64,000 bases of DNA from GCA-2732755 sp965228265. Lineage in GTDB: Bacteria; Planctomycetota; Phycisphaerae; Phycisphaerales; UBA1924. The notes below the pieces were generated by a model. That model did not search any database. It saw only the letters and a program-made list of their open reading frames with translations, and was not told the origin of the DNA. Positions within the stretch are counted from its first letter, which is position 1, and each line of letters begins with the position of its first letter. This document shows, in pieces, positions 1 to 8,915 of the stretch. The stretch is taken from the NCBI GenBank assembly GCA_965228265.1, contig OZ245804.1:744001-808000 (forward strand). Direction: 5' to 3'. The position numbers and the translations under genes are program-made.

Positions 1-1
1 C

Positions 2-166
2 TGGCTGGTTCTGCCGGCCACTATCGAGCAAGTCACAACCATCGCGACGATGGTCAATGTCTTTGTGTATCCCTCGCTTCACGCCGCCATGACGTTCGTC
101 GATCACAGGGCGATCCGAAGAATGCTGCGTCACTCACCGTCGCCCGCGACCCCAGCCGCGCTTTGA
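2..166 (+). CDS. C-terminal end of an unidentified, probably membrane-associated protein (partial)
   Basis: An open frame runs in from the left edge and stops at TGA 164-166, giving 54 residues that begin WLVLPATIEQ and end SPATPAAL. The piece is hydrophobic and aromatic in its first 30 residues and then turns basic (RAIRRMLRH), as in the tail of a membrane protein whose end lies in the cytoplasm. It converges on dnaE and overlaps the last 33 bases of that gene. The N-terminal part lies outside the window, so no family can be assigned. The alternative is chance open sequence, because only 165 bases are visible. Confidence 0.4.
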   Translation, partial: WLVLPATIEQVTTIATMVNVFVYPSLHAAMTFVDHRAIRRMLRHSPSPATPAAL

Positions 167-3100
167 GTTGTCCTCGGTCTCGATCGACTTGCCGCCGACG
201 AGTGAGACGCAGCCCGCGCCGACCATCTGCGCCGCCTCGCGCACGAACTCCGGCCCGAGCTCGACGCGCAGCATCGGGTCCGGCGCGACCGTAATCGCGC
301 TCCCGCCCGTCTCGAACTCCAGCACGACGGGCACGACCTCGCCCGAGGGCTTGGCGCCCCCCGGCTGAATCGCCCGGGTCGTCAGAAATTCGTGGAGCCG
401 ATCGACCGTCTGCATCCCCGTGCCGTTGAGCTTCTCGGTCCGCAGTGTCAGGTGCAGCCTGCCCTTCTCCAGAGGCTGGCCCTCGATCGGCACCATGCGG
501 TCGACGATGATCTGGGGCGAGCCCCGGCTGTGGTCCATCCGGCCCATCACGAACTTCGGGCCGTCGTCCTCGAACAGGTGCGAGAACTTCGCGTAGCAGT
601 CGGCGAACATCACAGCGTCGGCGGTCCCCGTCAGATCCTCGAGAGTAACGATGCCCATCTTCTGGCCCGCGCTGCGCCCGTTGCGCACCACGATCGCGCG
701 CACGCTCTGCACCAGAGCCGCCACAATCACGCGCTTGTCCTGCGGCACATCCGCCAAATCCGCCATCCGAAGCTGCGCAAACACCCCCGACCAGTCCTTC
801 CACTGCTCGAGCGGGTGGCTTGACACGTAGAACCCGAGCGTGTCCTTCTCCTGGCGCAGCGTCTCCGATTCGCCCCACGCCTCGGCCTTCACCAACGGCA
901 CAGCCGCGGCCTGTGACTGCTCCTCGGCCGGGTCCGGTGCGCCGAACAGCGCCCCCTGACCCGCGGCGCGATCCGCAGCCAGCTTCTGCCCGGCGCTGAC
1001 CGCCTGCTCGATCGTCGCGACCATACTCGCCCGCTCGTCGCGGCTGTGCACCTCGTCGAACGCGCCGCTCTTGATCAGCGCCTCGATCGTCGCCTTGTTC
1101 ACCGTGCCCGGCGGCACGCGCTCGCAGAACTCAAAGAGCGACCCATACGCACCGTCCTTGTCACGCTCGGCGATGATCGCGTCGATCGCCTTGGCGCCCG
1201 CGCCCTTGATCGCGCGAAGACCGAAGCGGATGTGCCCACTGCCCGGCGTGCGGTCCGTCTTGCTCTCGTACACCACCGCGAAGTCCGCCTCGGACAGGTT
1301 CACGTTGGGCGGACGCACCTCCACACCAACCTTGATCACCTCGCCCGTCTTCGGGTTGATGAACTTCGTCCGCTTGCAGTCCTCGAGATACGGGATCCAG
1401 TCGCTGACCTTCTGCGCCTGACTCTCAAAGCTCAGGAACGCGGCCATGTAATGCGCCGGGAAGAACGTCTTCAGGTACGCCGTCTGATACGCGACGATCG
1501 CGTACCCCGTCGAGTGCGACTTGTTGAAGCCGTAACCCGCGAACTTCAGAATCAGCTCGAACAGTTCCTCGGCCTTCTTGGCCTCGAGGCCCTGCTTGCC
1601 CGCGCCCTCGACGAACTTGGGGCGCTCGGCGGCGATGATCTTCTCTTTCTTCTTGCTGATCGCCTTGATGAGCGAGTACGCCGAGCGCAGCGGGATGCCG
1701 CCCAGCTCGTGCACGATCTGCATGACCTGTTCCTGGTACACCATCACGCCGTAGGTCTCTTGCGTGAACCGATCGACGATCGGGTGCACCTTGGGCACGG
1801 GCTGGTTGCCGTGCTTGCGCATGTTGTAGTCCGGGATCAGGTCCATCGGACCGGGCCTGAACAGCGCGTTGGCGGCGATCAGGTCCTCGAGGCGGTCGGG
1901 CTTCATCTCGAGCAGCAGCCTGCGCATTCCGCCCGATTCAAACTGGAACACACCCGTCGTGTCGCCCCGCTGGAAAAGCCGGAACACGCGCTCGTCCTTG
2001 TAGCCCAGACGCTCGAGATCGAGCGGGTTCGGCCCGCCGTCGTCCGCCTCCCGACCGACCGCCGCGTAGATCTGCTCTCTGGTCAGCGACTTCGTGATGA
2101 GCTGCTTGGCGCGCTCGATCACGCTCAGCGTGCGCAGACCCAGAAAGTCCATCTTCAGCAGGCCGACGGATTCGCACGTCGGGCCGTCCCACTGGGTGAC
2201 GATCTCGTTCTCGCCCCCGCCCGACTGCCGATACAACGGCACGACCTCGTGGAGAGGCCTCGTCGCCACGATCACGCCCGCCGCGTGCACGCTGCTGTGC
2301 CTGGCCTGGCCCTCGATGACCCGCGCGTTGTCGATCACGCGCTTGGCGACCTCGTCCGTGTCGTACAGCTTCTTGAGGTCCGGCTCCTGCTTGAGCGCCT
2401 TGTCGAGCGTGATGCCCAGCTCTTCCGGGATCAGCTTGGCCAGCTTGTCCGTGTCCGTCAGCGGGTATTCGAGCACCCGCCCGACGTCGCGCACCGCAGC
2501 ACGGGCCTTGAGCGTCCCGAACGTGATGATCTGCGCCACGTGCCCGTACTTCTCGCGCACATAGTTGATCACATCGCCCCGCCCGTCCTGGCAGAGGTCG
2601 ATATCGATATCGGGATATTCCGATCGATCAGGGTCGGTGAATCGCTCGAACAGCAGGCCGTAGTGCACCGGGCAGGCGTTGGAGAGACCGAGCACGAAGC
2701 CGGTCATCGTTCCGACACCCGAACCACGCGCGATCGCCGGGATGCCCCGCTGACGCCCCCAGTTGACGAAGTCCCACACGATCAGGAAGTACGCGCTGAT
2801 CAGCTTGTCCGACAGGATCTTCAGCTCGCGGTTGAGCCTCGCCCACTTGCGCCACCCGTCGAGTTCCTCTTCACCAAGCTCGGGCTCTTCGCAAGCGCCC
2901 TCCACGTCCTTGTGCCTGGACTTAAGAATCTCCGGCCCGTAACGCCAGACCATCCCCGCCTCGCAGAGCAGCCTGAGCGTCTTGTCACACTCAACCGTCA
3001 GCGAGGCCTGATCCTGGTCCGGATCGTTGGCCGGCTCGAGCTCGAAGTGCGAGCAGAATGCCTTGAACCACGCCGTCAGATCGCCCGCATACTCCGCGTC

Positions 3101-4138
3101 GTCGTGCGCGGGCAGCTCCTTCTTCGGCGGGGCTTTGACCACCACCACCGGCGCGTGGTTCGCGTCCTCGGGCAGCTCGACGTTGCATCGGTCGGCGATG
3201 CGCTGTGTGTTGAGCAGCGCTTCCTCGCCCGCCTTGCCGTAATCCGAGTTGTTGTACTCGGGCGAGCCGAAGAGCTCCCACATCTGCTCCGGGCTCTTGA
3301 CGTAGAGCTCGGGCGTGTAGCGCATCCGGCTCTCGTCAAACTTGCTCTTGCCCGTGGAGATACAGATCAGCGTGTCGTGCGCGTCGTGGTCCTCGGCGTG
3401 CAGGAAGTGGCTGTCGTTGTCGCAGACCAGGGGCAAGTCCAGATCCCGCGCGATCCGGATCAGGTGCGGGTTGATCGAGATTTGCTCCGGGATGTGGTGC
3501 TGCATCTCGACGTAGAACCTGGGCCCCGTCCCCTCGTCGGCGAACACCCGAGCGTGCCACTGGGCGCTCTCGACCGCTTTCTCATAGAGCGCCTTGTCGC
3601 CGCCCTTGATGCCGCCCGAGGTCTCGTAGTCGAGCAGGTGCTCGCCCATCTCCGACCCGAGGTGCCCGTTGATCGCGATCAGCCCCGAGTTGTGCTGCTC
3701 GAGCAGCTCCCGGTCCATCCGCGGCTTGAAGTAGAACCCCGTCAGGTACGCCTCGGAGCACAGGTACAACAGGTTCTGCCAACCCGTCAGGTTCTCCGCG
3801 AGCAGCACGAGGTGGTACCCGCCGTCGGACACGCCCGTGTACGTCTTGTCGAGTCGGCTCTTGGGGGCGACGTACGCCTCGACGCCCAGGATGGGCTTGA
3901 TGCCCTCGGCCCGGGCCTTGCGGTAGAAGCTCACCGCCGCGTGCATGTTGCCGTGGTCCGTCACCGCCAGGCTGTTCATGCCCAGCTCGCGGACCCTTTT
4001 CACCAGCTTGTCCAGCCGGTTGCCGCCGTCGAGCAGCGAGTACTCCGAATGCAAGTGCAGATGCACGAAGGGCTTACCGCCGGCCTCTTCAGAACCGATA
4101 AGTGCACCATCATCTTGGGGTTTCGCCATCTTCGCCAT
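134..4138 (-). CDS. dnaE: DNA polymerase III alpha subunit
   Basis: Replicative DNA polymerase catalytic subunit, 1334 residues from the chosen start. The PHP domain begins at once with HLHLHSEYS (about residues 27-34). The polymerase active site PDIDID lies near residue 510. An OB-fold typical of DnaE is visible around residues 1125-1200 (VIVAALVQSVRAIVVRNG). The frame stays open 71 codons further upstream, but that stretch (rich in R, G and C) looks non-coding, so the start is set at MAKMAKPQDD; a second ATG three codons later is equally possible. The protein is longer than the usual 1150-1200 residues because of an acidic insertion between the PHP and polymerase parts (around residues 330-420). 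It is convergent with the partial gene at the left edge and divergent from the small membrane gene at 4362. The polymerase assignment is secure. Confidence 0.97.
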   Translation of the reverse strand: MAKMAKPQDDGALIGSEEAGGKPFVHLHLHSEYSLLDGGNRLDKLVKRVRELGMNSLAVTDHGNMHAAVSFYRKARAEGIKPILGVEAYVAPKSRLDKTYTGVSDGGYHLVLLAENLTGWQNLLYLCSEAYLTGFYFKPRMDRELLEQHNSGLIAINGHLGSEMGEHLLDYETSGGIKGGDKALYEKAVESAQWHARVFADEGTGPRFYVEMQHHIPEQISINPHLIRIARDLDLPLVCDNDSHFLHAEDHDAHDTLICISTGKSKFDESRMRYTPELYVKSPEQMWELFGSPEYNNSDYGKAGEEALLNTQRIADRCNVELPEDANHAPVVVVKAPPKKELPAHDDAEYAGDLTAWFKAFCSHFELEPANDPDQDQASLTVECDKTLRLLCEAGMVWRYGPEILKSRHKDVEGACEEPELGEEELDGWRKWARLNRELKILSDKLISAYFLIVWDFVNWGRQRGIPAIARGSGVGTMTGFVLGLSNACPVHYGLLFERFTDPDRSEYPDIDIDLCQDGRGDVINYVREKYGHVAQIITFGTLKARAAVRDVGRVLEYPLTDTDKLAKLIPEELGITLDKALKQEPDLKKLYDTDEVAKRVIDNARVIEGQARHSSVHAAGVIVATRPLHEVVPLYRQSGGGENEIVTQWDGPTCESVGLLKMDFLGLRTLSVIERAKQLITKSLTREQIYAAVGREADDGGPNPLDLERLGYKDERVFRLFQRGDTTGVFQFESGGMRRLLLEMKPDRLEDLIAANALFRPGPMDLIPDYNMRKHGNQPVPKVHPIVDRFTQETYGVMVYQEQVMQIVHELGGIPLRSAYSLIKAISKKKEKIIAAERPKFVEGAGKQGLEAKKAEELFELILKFAGYGFNKSHSTGYAIVAYQTAYLKTFFPAHYMAAFLSFESQAQKVSDWIPYLEDCKRTKFINPKTGEVIKVGVEVRPPNVNLSEADFAVVYESKTDRTPGSGHIRFGLRAIKGAGAKAIDAIIAERDKDGAYGSLFEFCERVPPGTVNKATIEALIKSGAFDEVHSRDERASMVATIEQAVSAGQKLAADRAAGQGALFGAPDPAEEQSQAAAVPLVKAEAWGESETLRQEKDTLGFYVSSHPLEQWKDWSGVFAQLRMADLADVPQDKRVIVAALVQSVRAIVVRNGRSAGQKMGIVTLEDLTGTADAVMFADCYAKFSHLFEDDGPKFVMGRMDHSRGSPQIIVDRMVPIEGQPLEKGRLHLTLRTEKLNGTGMQTVDRLHEFLTTRAIQPGGAKPSGEVVPVVLEFETGGSAITVAPDPMLRVELGPEFVREAAQMVGAGCVSLVGGKSIETEDNSKRGWGRGRR

Positions 4139-4361
4139 CGAGGTGCAGTGTATCTGTCGGTTCCGATCAGTCTCCAGACCAAGCCCCGAACCACGCCATC
4201 GCCTCACCACCCGTTTGGGGAGTGCCGCTGCTAAACGACAGTTCATCCCCAACTGCGTCCACCCTCGCGCCCGGTACCGGCGAGTGCCGAGCGAGTCTGT
4301 GCAGCGAGGGTCTTGAGGCCCAATCCGCAATCGTGACGCCCCACCCCCCATAGACTCTGCT

Positions 4362-4670
4362 GTGGACCCGACACGAACCCAGAACTACGCCGAGCAGGTC
4401 CAGGCCTTCCGCCTGAAGATGCGCCAGATCAACGACCGCCCCCGCGGCCCGATCGCCAGCGCCATCCACCTCCTGCTCACCCTCCTCGTTCTCATCGCCC
4501 TGCTGATCCTGATCATCCCGGTCATGGCCCTCATCCTCATTTTCGGGATCGGGTTCTTCATCTACCTCAAACTCCGCCGCGTCTTCGGCGGGCTCAACAA
4601 GCCCAACGCCCACGTCGGCCCCCTCCGCACCGACGGCCGGGAGAACGTGCGCGTCATCGACCGCGATTAA
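4362..4670 (+). CDS. Small membrane protein of unknown function
   Basis: A 102-residue protein starting at GTG. A soluble, charged N-terminal part (about residues 1-30) is followed by an unbroken hydrophobic run at about residues 31-69, long enough for two membrane helices in a hairpin, and then a basic tail with a KLRRVFGG stretch. I do not recognise a family. It is divergent from dnaE and lies just upstream of a zinc-ribbon gene and another small membrane gene on the same strand, so the three may be co-transcribed. GC-rich third codon positions and the clear hydrophobic block support a real gene; the GTG start has no strong ribosome-binding site. Confidence 0.6.
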   Translation: MDPTRTQNYAEQVQAFRLKMRQINDRPRGPIASAIHLLLTLLVLIALLILIIPVMALILIFGIGFFIYLKLRRVFGGLNKPNAHVGPLRTDGRENVRVIDRD

Positions 4671-4735
4671 CTGCCGCCCCGGCGCCCCGCTCACCCCCAC
4701 CAAGCCGCGCCGGCGCAAGCGCCCAACAATCCCCC

Positions 4736-4945
4736 GTGACCTCGCCCAAGCCCATCCTCTACTGCAAGAGCTGCGGCCACGACCTCACCTCGCTCATCGA
4801 GACGCCCTGGATCCGCACCTGCCCGGAGTGTGGCAAGAAATTCGACCCGGACTTTGTCTACGAGGGCAACGCCCGCAACAAGCCCGAGCCCAACGGCCCG
4901 CTGCCAAAGCCGCGCAAACTCGCCGAGGGCGAAGAACATGACTGA
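4736..4945 (+). CDS. Small zinc-ribbon protein
   Basis: A 69-residue soluble protein with two cysteine pairs, C10-x2-C13 and C29-x2-C32, spaced as in a rubredoxin-type zinc ribbon (CKSCG then CPECG). The tail is proline- and lysine-rich and disordered-looking. The start is GTG. It overlaps the next gene by 8 bases (ATG at 4938, stop at 4943-4945), so the two are probably translated together. Several other small zinc-ribbon proteins are scattered through this window (7523, 36300-38342 and 55251-56141), which suggests an expanded family in this organism. The biochemical role is unknown. Confidence 0.65.
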   Translation: MTSPKPILYCKSCGHDLTSLIETPWIRTCPECGKKFDPDFVYEGNARNKPEPNGPLPKPRKLAEGEEHD

Positions 4946-5228
4946 GCCCCGCGCGCTCTCGAGACCACTGCTGACCATGACCGCGCCAGTCGCGGGACTC
5001 TCGACCGCCGGCATCCTCACAGCCGCCGCCCACCTCAAGCTCGCCACCTTCGCGCTGGGGGCGTGGACCTTCCCGCTTGCGATCGTGATCCCGGGCGTCA
5101 TCGGCGGCCGACAACTCCTGGCCAGCCAGCCCCTCGTGCGGACCTGCATGTTCACACTGGCCGCCATCGGCGTGAACCTGGGCATCGAAGCCCTCGGCAC
5201 GGCTGTGCAGCTCAGCATCCTGAGCTGA
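4938..5228 (+). CDS. Small hydrophobic membrane protein
   Basis: A 96-residue protein, almost entirely hydrophobic after the first dozen residues, with about three likely membrane segments (near residues 15-33, 37-57 and 64-90). The ATG lies inside the last codons of the upstream zinc-ribbon gene, an 8-base overlap that argues for translational coupling. The reading frame is open further upstream, but that part coincides with the zinc-ribbon gene and is a shadow. No family recognised. It converges on the aminotransferase gene, 54 bases away. Confidence 0.6.
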   Translation: MTEPRALSRPLLTMTAPVAGLSTAGILTAAAHLKLATFALGAWTFPLAIVIPGVIGGRQLLASQPLVRTCMFTLAAIGVNLGIEALGTAVQLSILS

Positions 5229-5282
5229 GTTCACCACTCGCGCGAATCAGCACTCGTGGAGAGTGATTTCTCGATATCGCCT

Positions 5283-6179
5283 TTAGGAGACCAGTTCTTC
5301 GCGCAGCTTCTTCGTGATCTCGCCGACTTCGCCGCCCGCGATGTTCTGCGCCTCGACGCGCACCACGGGCAGAATGCCCCAGCTCGAGTTCGTCAGCATC
5401 AACTCGTCGGCCTTCAGCACGTCGTCGATCGTGAGCATTCGGCTCGTTGTCTCGATGCCAAGCCTGCGCGCACAGTCGAGCACCTCCGCCCGCGTGACAC
5501 CCGGCAGGACCGGGCTCGGCAGCCCGCCCGGCGATTCCTCCCCACGCACGACGGGCGTGAAGATCTGGCCGTCCTTCACGAGAATCGCGCTGGACACACA
5601 CCCGCCCGCGAGGTGGTTGGTCACCTGAAAGACCAGTGCCTCGGCGGCGCCCTTGGCCGAGGCATTCTGCAGTTCGCCCAGCCTGCCCCAGTAGTTCAGC
5701 GTCTTGTGCGAGCTCATCGGGTCGAGCGGGTTGACCTTCATGTCGGCCAGGGCCGCGACCACACCCTGCTCGAACATCTGCTCGGGGTAGACCGTCGCGG
5801 GCTGGGCGACGATCAGGATGGTCGGGTCGTGCCTCGGCGTTTCGCCCGACTTTGCCGCCGCGAGCGGGTTCAAGTCGCCGCCCGTGATCGTGAGGCGGAT
5901 CCGCTGACGATCGAGCCCGCACTTCTGCGCTGTGCGTTTGACCGCCTCGGCCAGCGCCGGCCGGCGCAGCTCGGTCGAGAGACGAAGCTGCTTGGCCGAT
6001 TCCCCGATGCGGTCGATGTGATCGAGCAGACGAACGACCTCAATCTCGCCCGCGTCATTCTTGCGTGCGCTCATCGTCTCAAAGAGTCCCACGCCGTGCG
6101 TGAACCCCGCATCGAACGCCGAGACCGTCGCGGCCTGCGTGTCCTCGATGAACTCACCATTCAGAAAGATCGTGGCCAT
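5283..6179 (-). CDS. Class IV aminotransferase (PLP-dependent, branched-chain/D-amino-acid/ADC-lyase family)
   Basis: A 298-residue fold-type IV PLP enzyme. The likely Schiff-base lysine is K159 in the conserved SSHKTLNY motif, and the N-terminal FDAGFTHGVGLFET segment (about residues 22-35) is characteristic of the family. The segment that usually carries a conserved glutamate (E-G-x2-S-N-x-F type) reads NHLAGGCVSSAIL here, so substrate choice between branched-chain amino acids, D-alanine/D-glutamate and aminodeoxychorismate cannot be read safely. The start is supported by an AGGAG about 6 bases upstream. No biosynthetic neighbours help. Convergent with the small membrane gene ending at 5228; the next minus-strand gene upstream is a lipoprotein. 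Confidence 0.88.
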   Translation of the reverse strand: MATIFLNGEFIEDTQAATVSAFDAGFTHGVGLFETMSARKNDAGEIEVVRLLDHIDRIGESAKQLRLSTELRRPALAEAVKRTAQKCGLDRQRIRLTITGGDLNPLAAAKSGETPRHDPTILIVAQPATVYPEQMFEQGVVAALADMKVNPLDPMSSHKTLNYWGRLGELQNASAKGAAEALVFQVTNHLAGGCVSSAILVKDGQIFTPVVRGEESPGGLPSPVLPGVTRAEVLDCARRLGIETTSRMLTIDDVLKADELMLTNSSWGILPVVRVEAQNIAGGEVGEITKKLREELVS

Positions 6180-6256
6180 TCAAACTCCTCCCTCTCCTGC
6201 GCCCCGCAAGAGAGGGTGCCGGGCGCAGCGAGACGGGTGAGGGTCGCGTGGTCTAG

Positions 6257-7471
6257 CTAATCCACATCCACCAACGGCACACGGAACACGCCGTAGGGCC
6301 CCTCCGCGAACGGGCCCTCGGGCCTGCCGAAGCCGGTCTCGTGGATGCGCGCTGTCGTGAAATACAGCCGCCCGCCCTGAATCGCAAGGCTGTCGGGCCA
6401 GCTGATCCGCTCGTCCGCGGTGACATTGACCAGCTCGCCGCTGGGGAGTCTCGCCGTGATCGCGTCGCGCTCGAGCGCGGTGAAGTACAGCACGCCGTTC
6501 TCGTCCATGATCATGCCGTCGGTGATAAACGTCTGGCCCAGCGGCTCAACGTGATCATTCACGGTCATCGCGGTCGCGCCCGTGAAGCGCCCCTCCCACT
6601 CGCCATCGGGACGAAGAGCCGCCTTCATCGCGAGAGTCGGCACGCGGTAGAGATCACGCCCAGTGAGCGCTTGGTAGTAAACGTAATCGCCATCGGGCGA
6701 GAGCGCGATGCCGTCGCAGTTGACCATCGGCGTCTTGCCGTCGCGCTTCCACGGCTTGCCGCCGATGACCGCCTCGATGCCCGGCACCGCTTTGGTGGAG
6801 GGGTGATCCTCAAGGAACCGCATCGCGCGCCCGGTCGTCAAGTCGACCCCGACGATCGCGCCGAGCCCGGAGTCGGAGATCCAGGCGAAGCCGTCCTCCG
6901 TATCGACGCGCACGTCGTTCAGGTACGAGCCGGGGGGCGCGATGGTCTCATCGAAGAGATAGGACGCGCCGACCTTGTCTCGATCGGTGAACCGCACGAG
7001 CTTGGGCGCGCCGGGGACGGGGCCCTGAAAATTGGGCGCGCCGGGGTCGAGCACCCAGAGTCGGCCAAGGTCATCGCTGAAGAGCGCCTGCACGCTGACC
7101 CACGCCCGCTCGGGACGCACACCGGGCGACCACGCGTTCCACGACGGGTTCGGGTAGCTCGCCGGCGGCTGCATCTTGCCGGTGAACACCTCCACCACGC
7201 TGTTGCCGTGGTTCCCGTGCCACCTCGGACTGGAAAGGAACAGCCTTCCGCTCGGGGAAACCGCAAGCCCTACCGCCTGGAAGCCGTCAAACGCGACAAC
7301 CCGCTCCAAGGGCCCGCGCGTCGCCGTCGAGAGGCGTGTAAAGAGAGGAACGAACCCCTCCGTGCCCGGATTGGGCCCAGTCGCGTCGTACGTCGTCACC
7401 CCGCGCTGCGACTGACACCCGGCCAGGGCCGAGAGAGCGAGCGCTGCCAACACACCCATGCGTTTGTTCAT
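6257..7471 (-). CDS. Lipoprotein of the major royal jelly/Yellow (beta-propeller) family
   Basis: A 404-residue protein with a lipoprotein signal (hydrophobic core then LAGC, lipidated Cys about residue 19). The mature part reads as a six-bladed propeller of the Yellow/MRJP and SMP-30 type: RLWVLDPGAPN, YLNDVRVDTEDGFAWISDSG and NCDGIALSPDGDYVYYQALT are repeats characteristic of bacterial MRJP-like proteins, which bind small ligands or have tautomerase/lactonase-like roles. Cellular location is inferred as the periplasmic face of a membrane. The start has only a weak ribosome-binding site. It sits between the aminotransferase and a divergent zinc-ribbon gene; context gives no substrate. Confidence 0.8.
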   Translation of the reverse strand: MNKRMGVLAALALSALAGCQSQRGVTTYDATGPNPGTEGFVPLFTRLSTATRGPLERVVAFDGFQAVGLAVSPSGRLFLSSPRWHGNHGNSVVEVFTGKMQPPASYPNPSWNAWSPGVRPERAWVSVQALFSDDLGRLWVLDPGAPNFQGPVPGAPKLVRFTDRDKVGASYLFDETIAPPGSYLNDVRVDTEDGFAWISDSGLGAIVGVDLTTGRAMRFLEDHPSTKAVPGIEAVIGGKPWKRDGKTPMVNCDGIALSPDGDYVYYQALTGRDLYRVPTLAMKAALRPDGEWEGRFTGATAMTVNDHVEPLGQTFITDGMIMDENGVLYFTALERDAITARLPSGELVNVTADERISWPDSLAIQGGRLYFTTARIHETGFGRPEGPFAEGPYGVFRVPLVDVD

Positions 7472-7522
7472 GCCCCAAGCCTACACACCGGCCCCGCCCC
7501 CGGGCGCGGGTACGCTCCTGAC

Positions 7523-7786
7523 ATGTCCTGGGACGACTCATACGACGCGGACCCCGAATTCGACGAGCTCGACCCCGAGGGCCCCTCGGCGGCCGACATC
7601 GCCCGCTTTGACCGGGCCGCCAGCACCTGCCCCTCCTGCGGCTCGGAGGTCTACGACGACACCGCTATCTGCCCGGTCTGCGGCGAATACATCCTCAGCC
7701 CCAAACAGAGCCTCACCAGAACCTACCTCTGGCCCATCGTCGGAGCCGTCGTCCTGATCGTCTTCGTGCTGACATGGGTGCTCTAG
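7523..7786 (+). CDS. Zinc-ribbon protein with one C-terminal membrane helix
   Basis: An 87-residue protein: an acidic N-terminus (about residues 1-30), a zinc ribbon with C36-x2-C39 and C50-x2-C53 (TCPSCG, ICPVCG), and one hydrophobic segment at about residues 69-87 ending at the C-terminus. This makes it a tail-anchored cytoplasmic zinc ribbon. A longer open frame upstream is a shadow of the lipoprotein gene on the other strand. It is divergent from that lipoprotein (51 bases between starts). It belongs to the group of small zinc-ribbon membrane proteins repeated in this window. Role unknown. Confidence 0.7.
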   Translation: MSWDDSYDADPEFDELDPEGPSAADIARFDRAASTCPSCGSEVYDDTAICPVCGEYILSPKQSLTRTYLWPIVGAVVLIVFVLTWVL

Positions 7787-7807
7787 AAGCGAGCCTGCCC
7801 CGCACCC

Positions 7808-8590
7808 CTACTTCACAAACACCGAAGCAAAGGCATTCCACGCCCCGGTCTTGGCGATATTCATGATCACGACTGAGACTCCAAGCACGATGAGCGTGCC
7901 GACGGCCAGCCACCTGTCCAGCGAGCGGATCAACGCACACCGGACGGCAAGCAGCAGGACCGCAAGCAGCATCGTCAACGCGAACGGCCCGAACAGGCGC
8001 TCAACCTCGGTGCCCGTGTAAAGCTTATTGAGCGTGTCGATCCTGCTGACAGCCGCAGACATCGTCACCAGCGTCGCGGCGATGATCATCGAGCGATGGA
8101 TCGCGGGTCGCTTGCGCTTCCAGATCGCTACACCCACCAGCACCCCGAACGCCAGGACCGAGATCATCGGCACCGCCATGAACTGTTTGGGCGTCATCCC
8201 CCAGATCAGCATCTCGGCAGGCGTCACCCTGGCCGACATGATCGCCAGCCACACACCAAGCACCACGTTGATCGCCGCCAGCCCCGCCCCGAACATCCCA
8301 AATCGCATGTGCAGCTTGACATTCCGAACCGAAACCAGCGTCGCCTGCAGAACCAGGAACACGAGCCAGAGCGAGATAGTCACAGCGTGACTGATGATGA
8401 GCAGCTTGATCGGCTCAGGGATCGGACGTCCCGGATACGAACGCCCGTGCAGATAAAACCGGCTGAACCCGACGAACGCGATCGCAACGAACACAAGCGA
8501 CGCCGCAAGATAGAAACGCTTGGCGGCTCGCGAAGCCAGACGACTCGGCCGACGCACACGCTCAGCCGAAACCGCGGGAGAGATGTCCAT
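7808..8590 (-). CDS. Multi-pass membrane protein of unknown function
   Basis: A 260-residue integral membrane protein with about seven hydrophobic segments (first at about residues 27-46, then 62-84, 101-120 and onward). Histidines near the membrane edges (SHAV, LHMRFG and AIHRSM) are reminiscent of uncharacterised cytochrome b561-like or DUF2306-like families, but haem binding is only a guess. The ATG at 8590 gives MDISPAV; 14 further upstream codons are open but cysteine/glycine-rich and unlikely to be used. A TTGACA hexamer lies at 8734-8729 on this strand, but no convincing -10 follows it. Convergent with the zinc-ribbon gene ending at 7786. Confidence 0.75.
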   Translation of the reverse strand: MDISPAVSAERVRRPSRLASRAAKRFYLAASLVFVAIAFVGFSRFYLHGRSYPGRPIPEPIKLLIISHAVTISLWLVFLVLQATLVSVRNVKLHMRFGMFGAGLAAINVVLGVWLAIMSARVTPAEMLIWGMTPKQFMAVPMISVLAFGVLVGVAIWKRKRPAIHRSMIIAATLVTMSAAVSRIDTLNKLYTGTEVERLFGPFALTMLLAVLLLAVRCALIRSLDRWLAVGTLIVLGVSVVIMNIAKTGAWNAFASVFVK

Positions 8591-8915
8591 GGATTCTTCG
8601 ACTCCGCCCGGACCCTGCTGGCCCGGGCACACCCCGGGGTCGACCGATCTCTCGGCCGCCCCTCAAAGCCGCGGCCGCAGCGCCTGCGCCCCGTCCGGCA
8701 GTGAATCGAAGATCACCTGAATCTGAATTGTCAAGACGCCGGCGCAACGGAATCCGAAATCTTCTGCTGTTTCTGAACCGATTGGGCGAGCGCCCTCCCT
8801 TTCCGAATCCGCACCGTCGCCAGCCCAAAGCCGAACAGCATCCTCTGGGTTCACAGCCCCGGTCACATAGATTCAGCCGAGGGCCGATGATCAAATCAAC
8901 CTATTTCGGGCAGTC
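8591..8915. other. Intergenic region without a recognisable gene
   Basis: This 325-base stretch lies between two minus-strand genes. Its reading frames are short and arginine/serine-rich with no recognisable motif. A TTGACA hexamer on the minus strand (8734-8729) may be part of a promoter for the membrane-protein gene at 8590, but no good -10 was found at 16-18 bases. No terminator with a T-run was seen for the upstream PEP-CTERM gene. Confidence 0.5.

Noticed and set aside
1046..4234. A 1062-codon open frame on the plus strand opposite dnaE
   Set aside because: It is rich in Arg, Leu, Val and His with no domain motif, as expected for the antisense shadow of a GC-rich gene; dnaE on the other strand has complete polymerase motifs.
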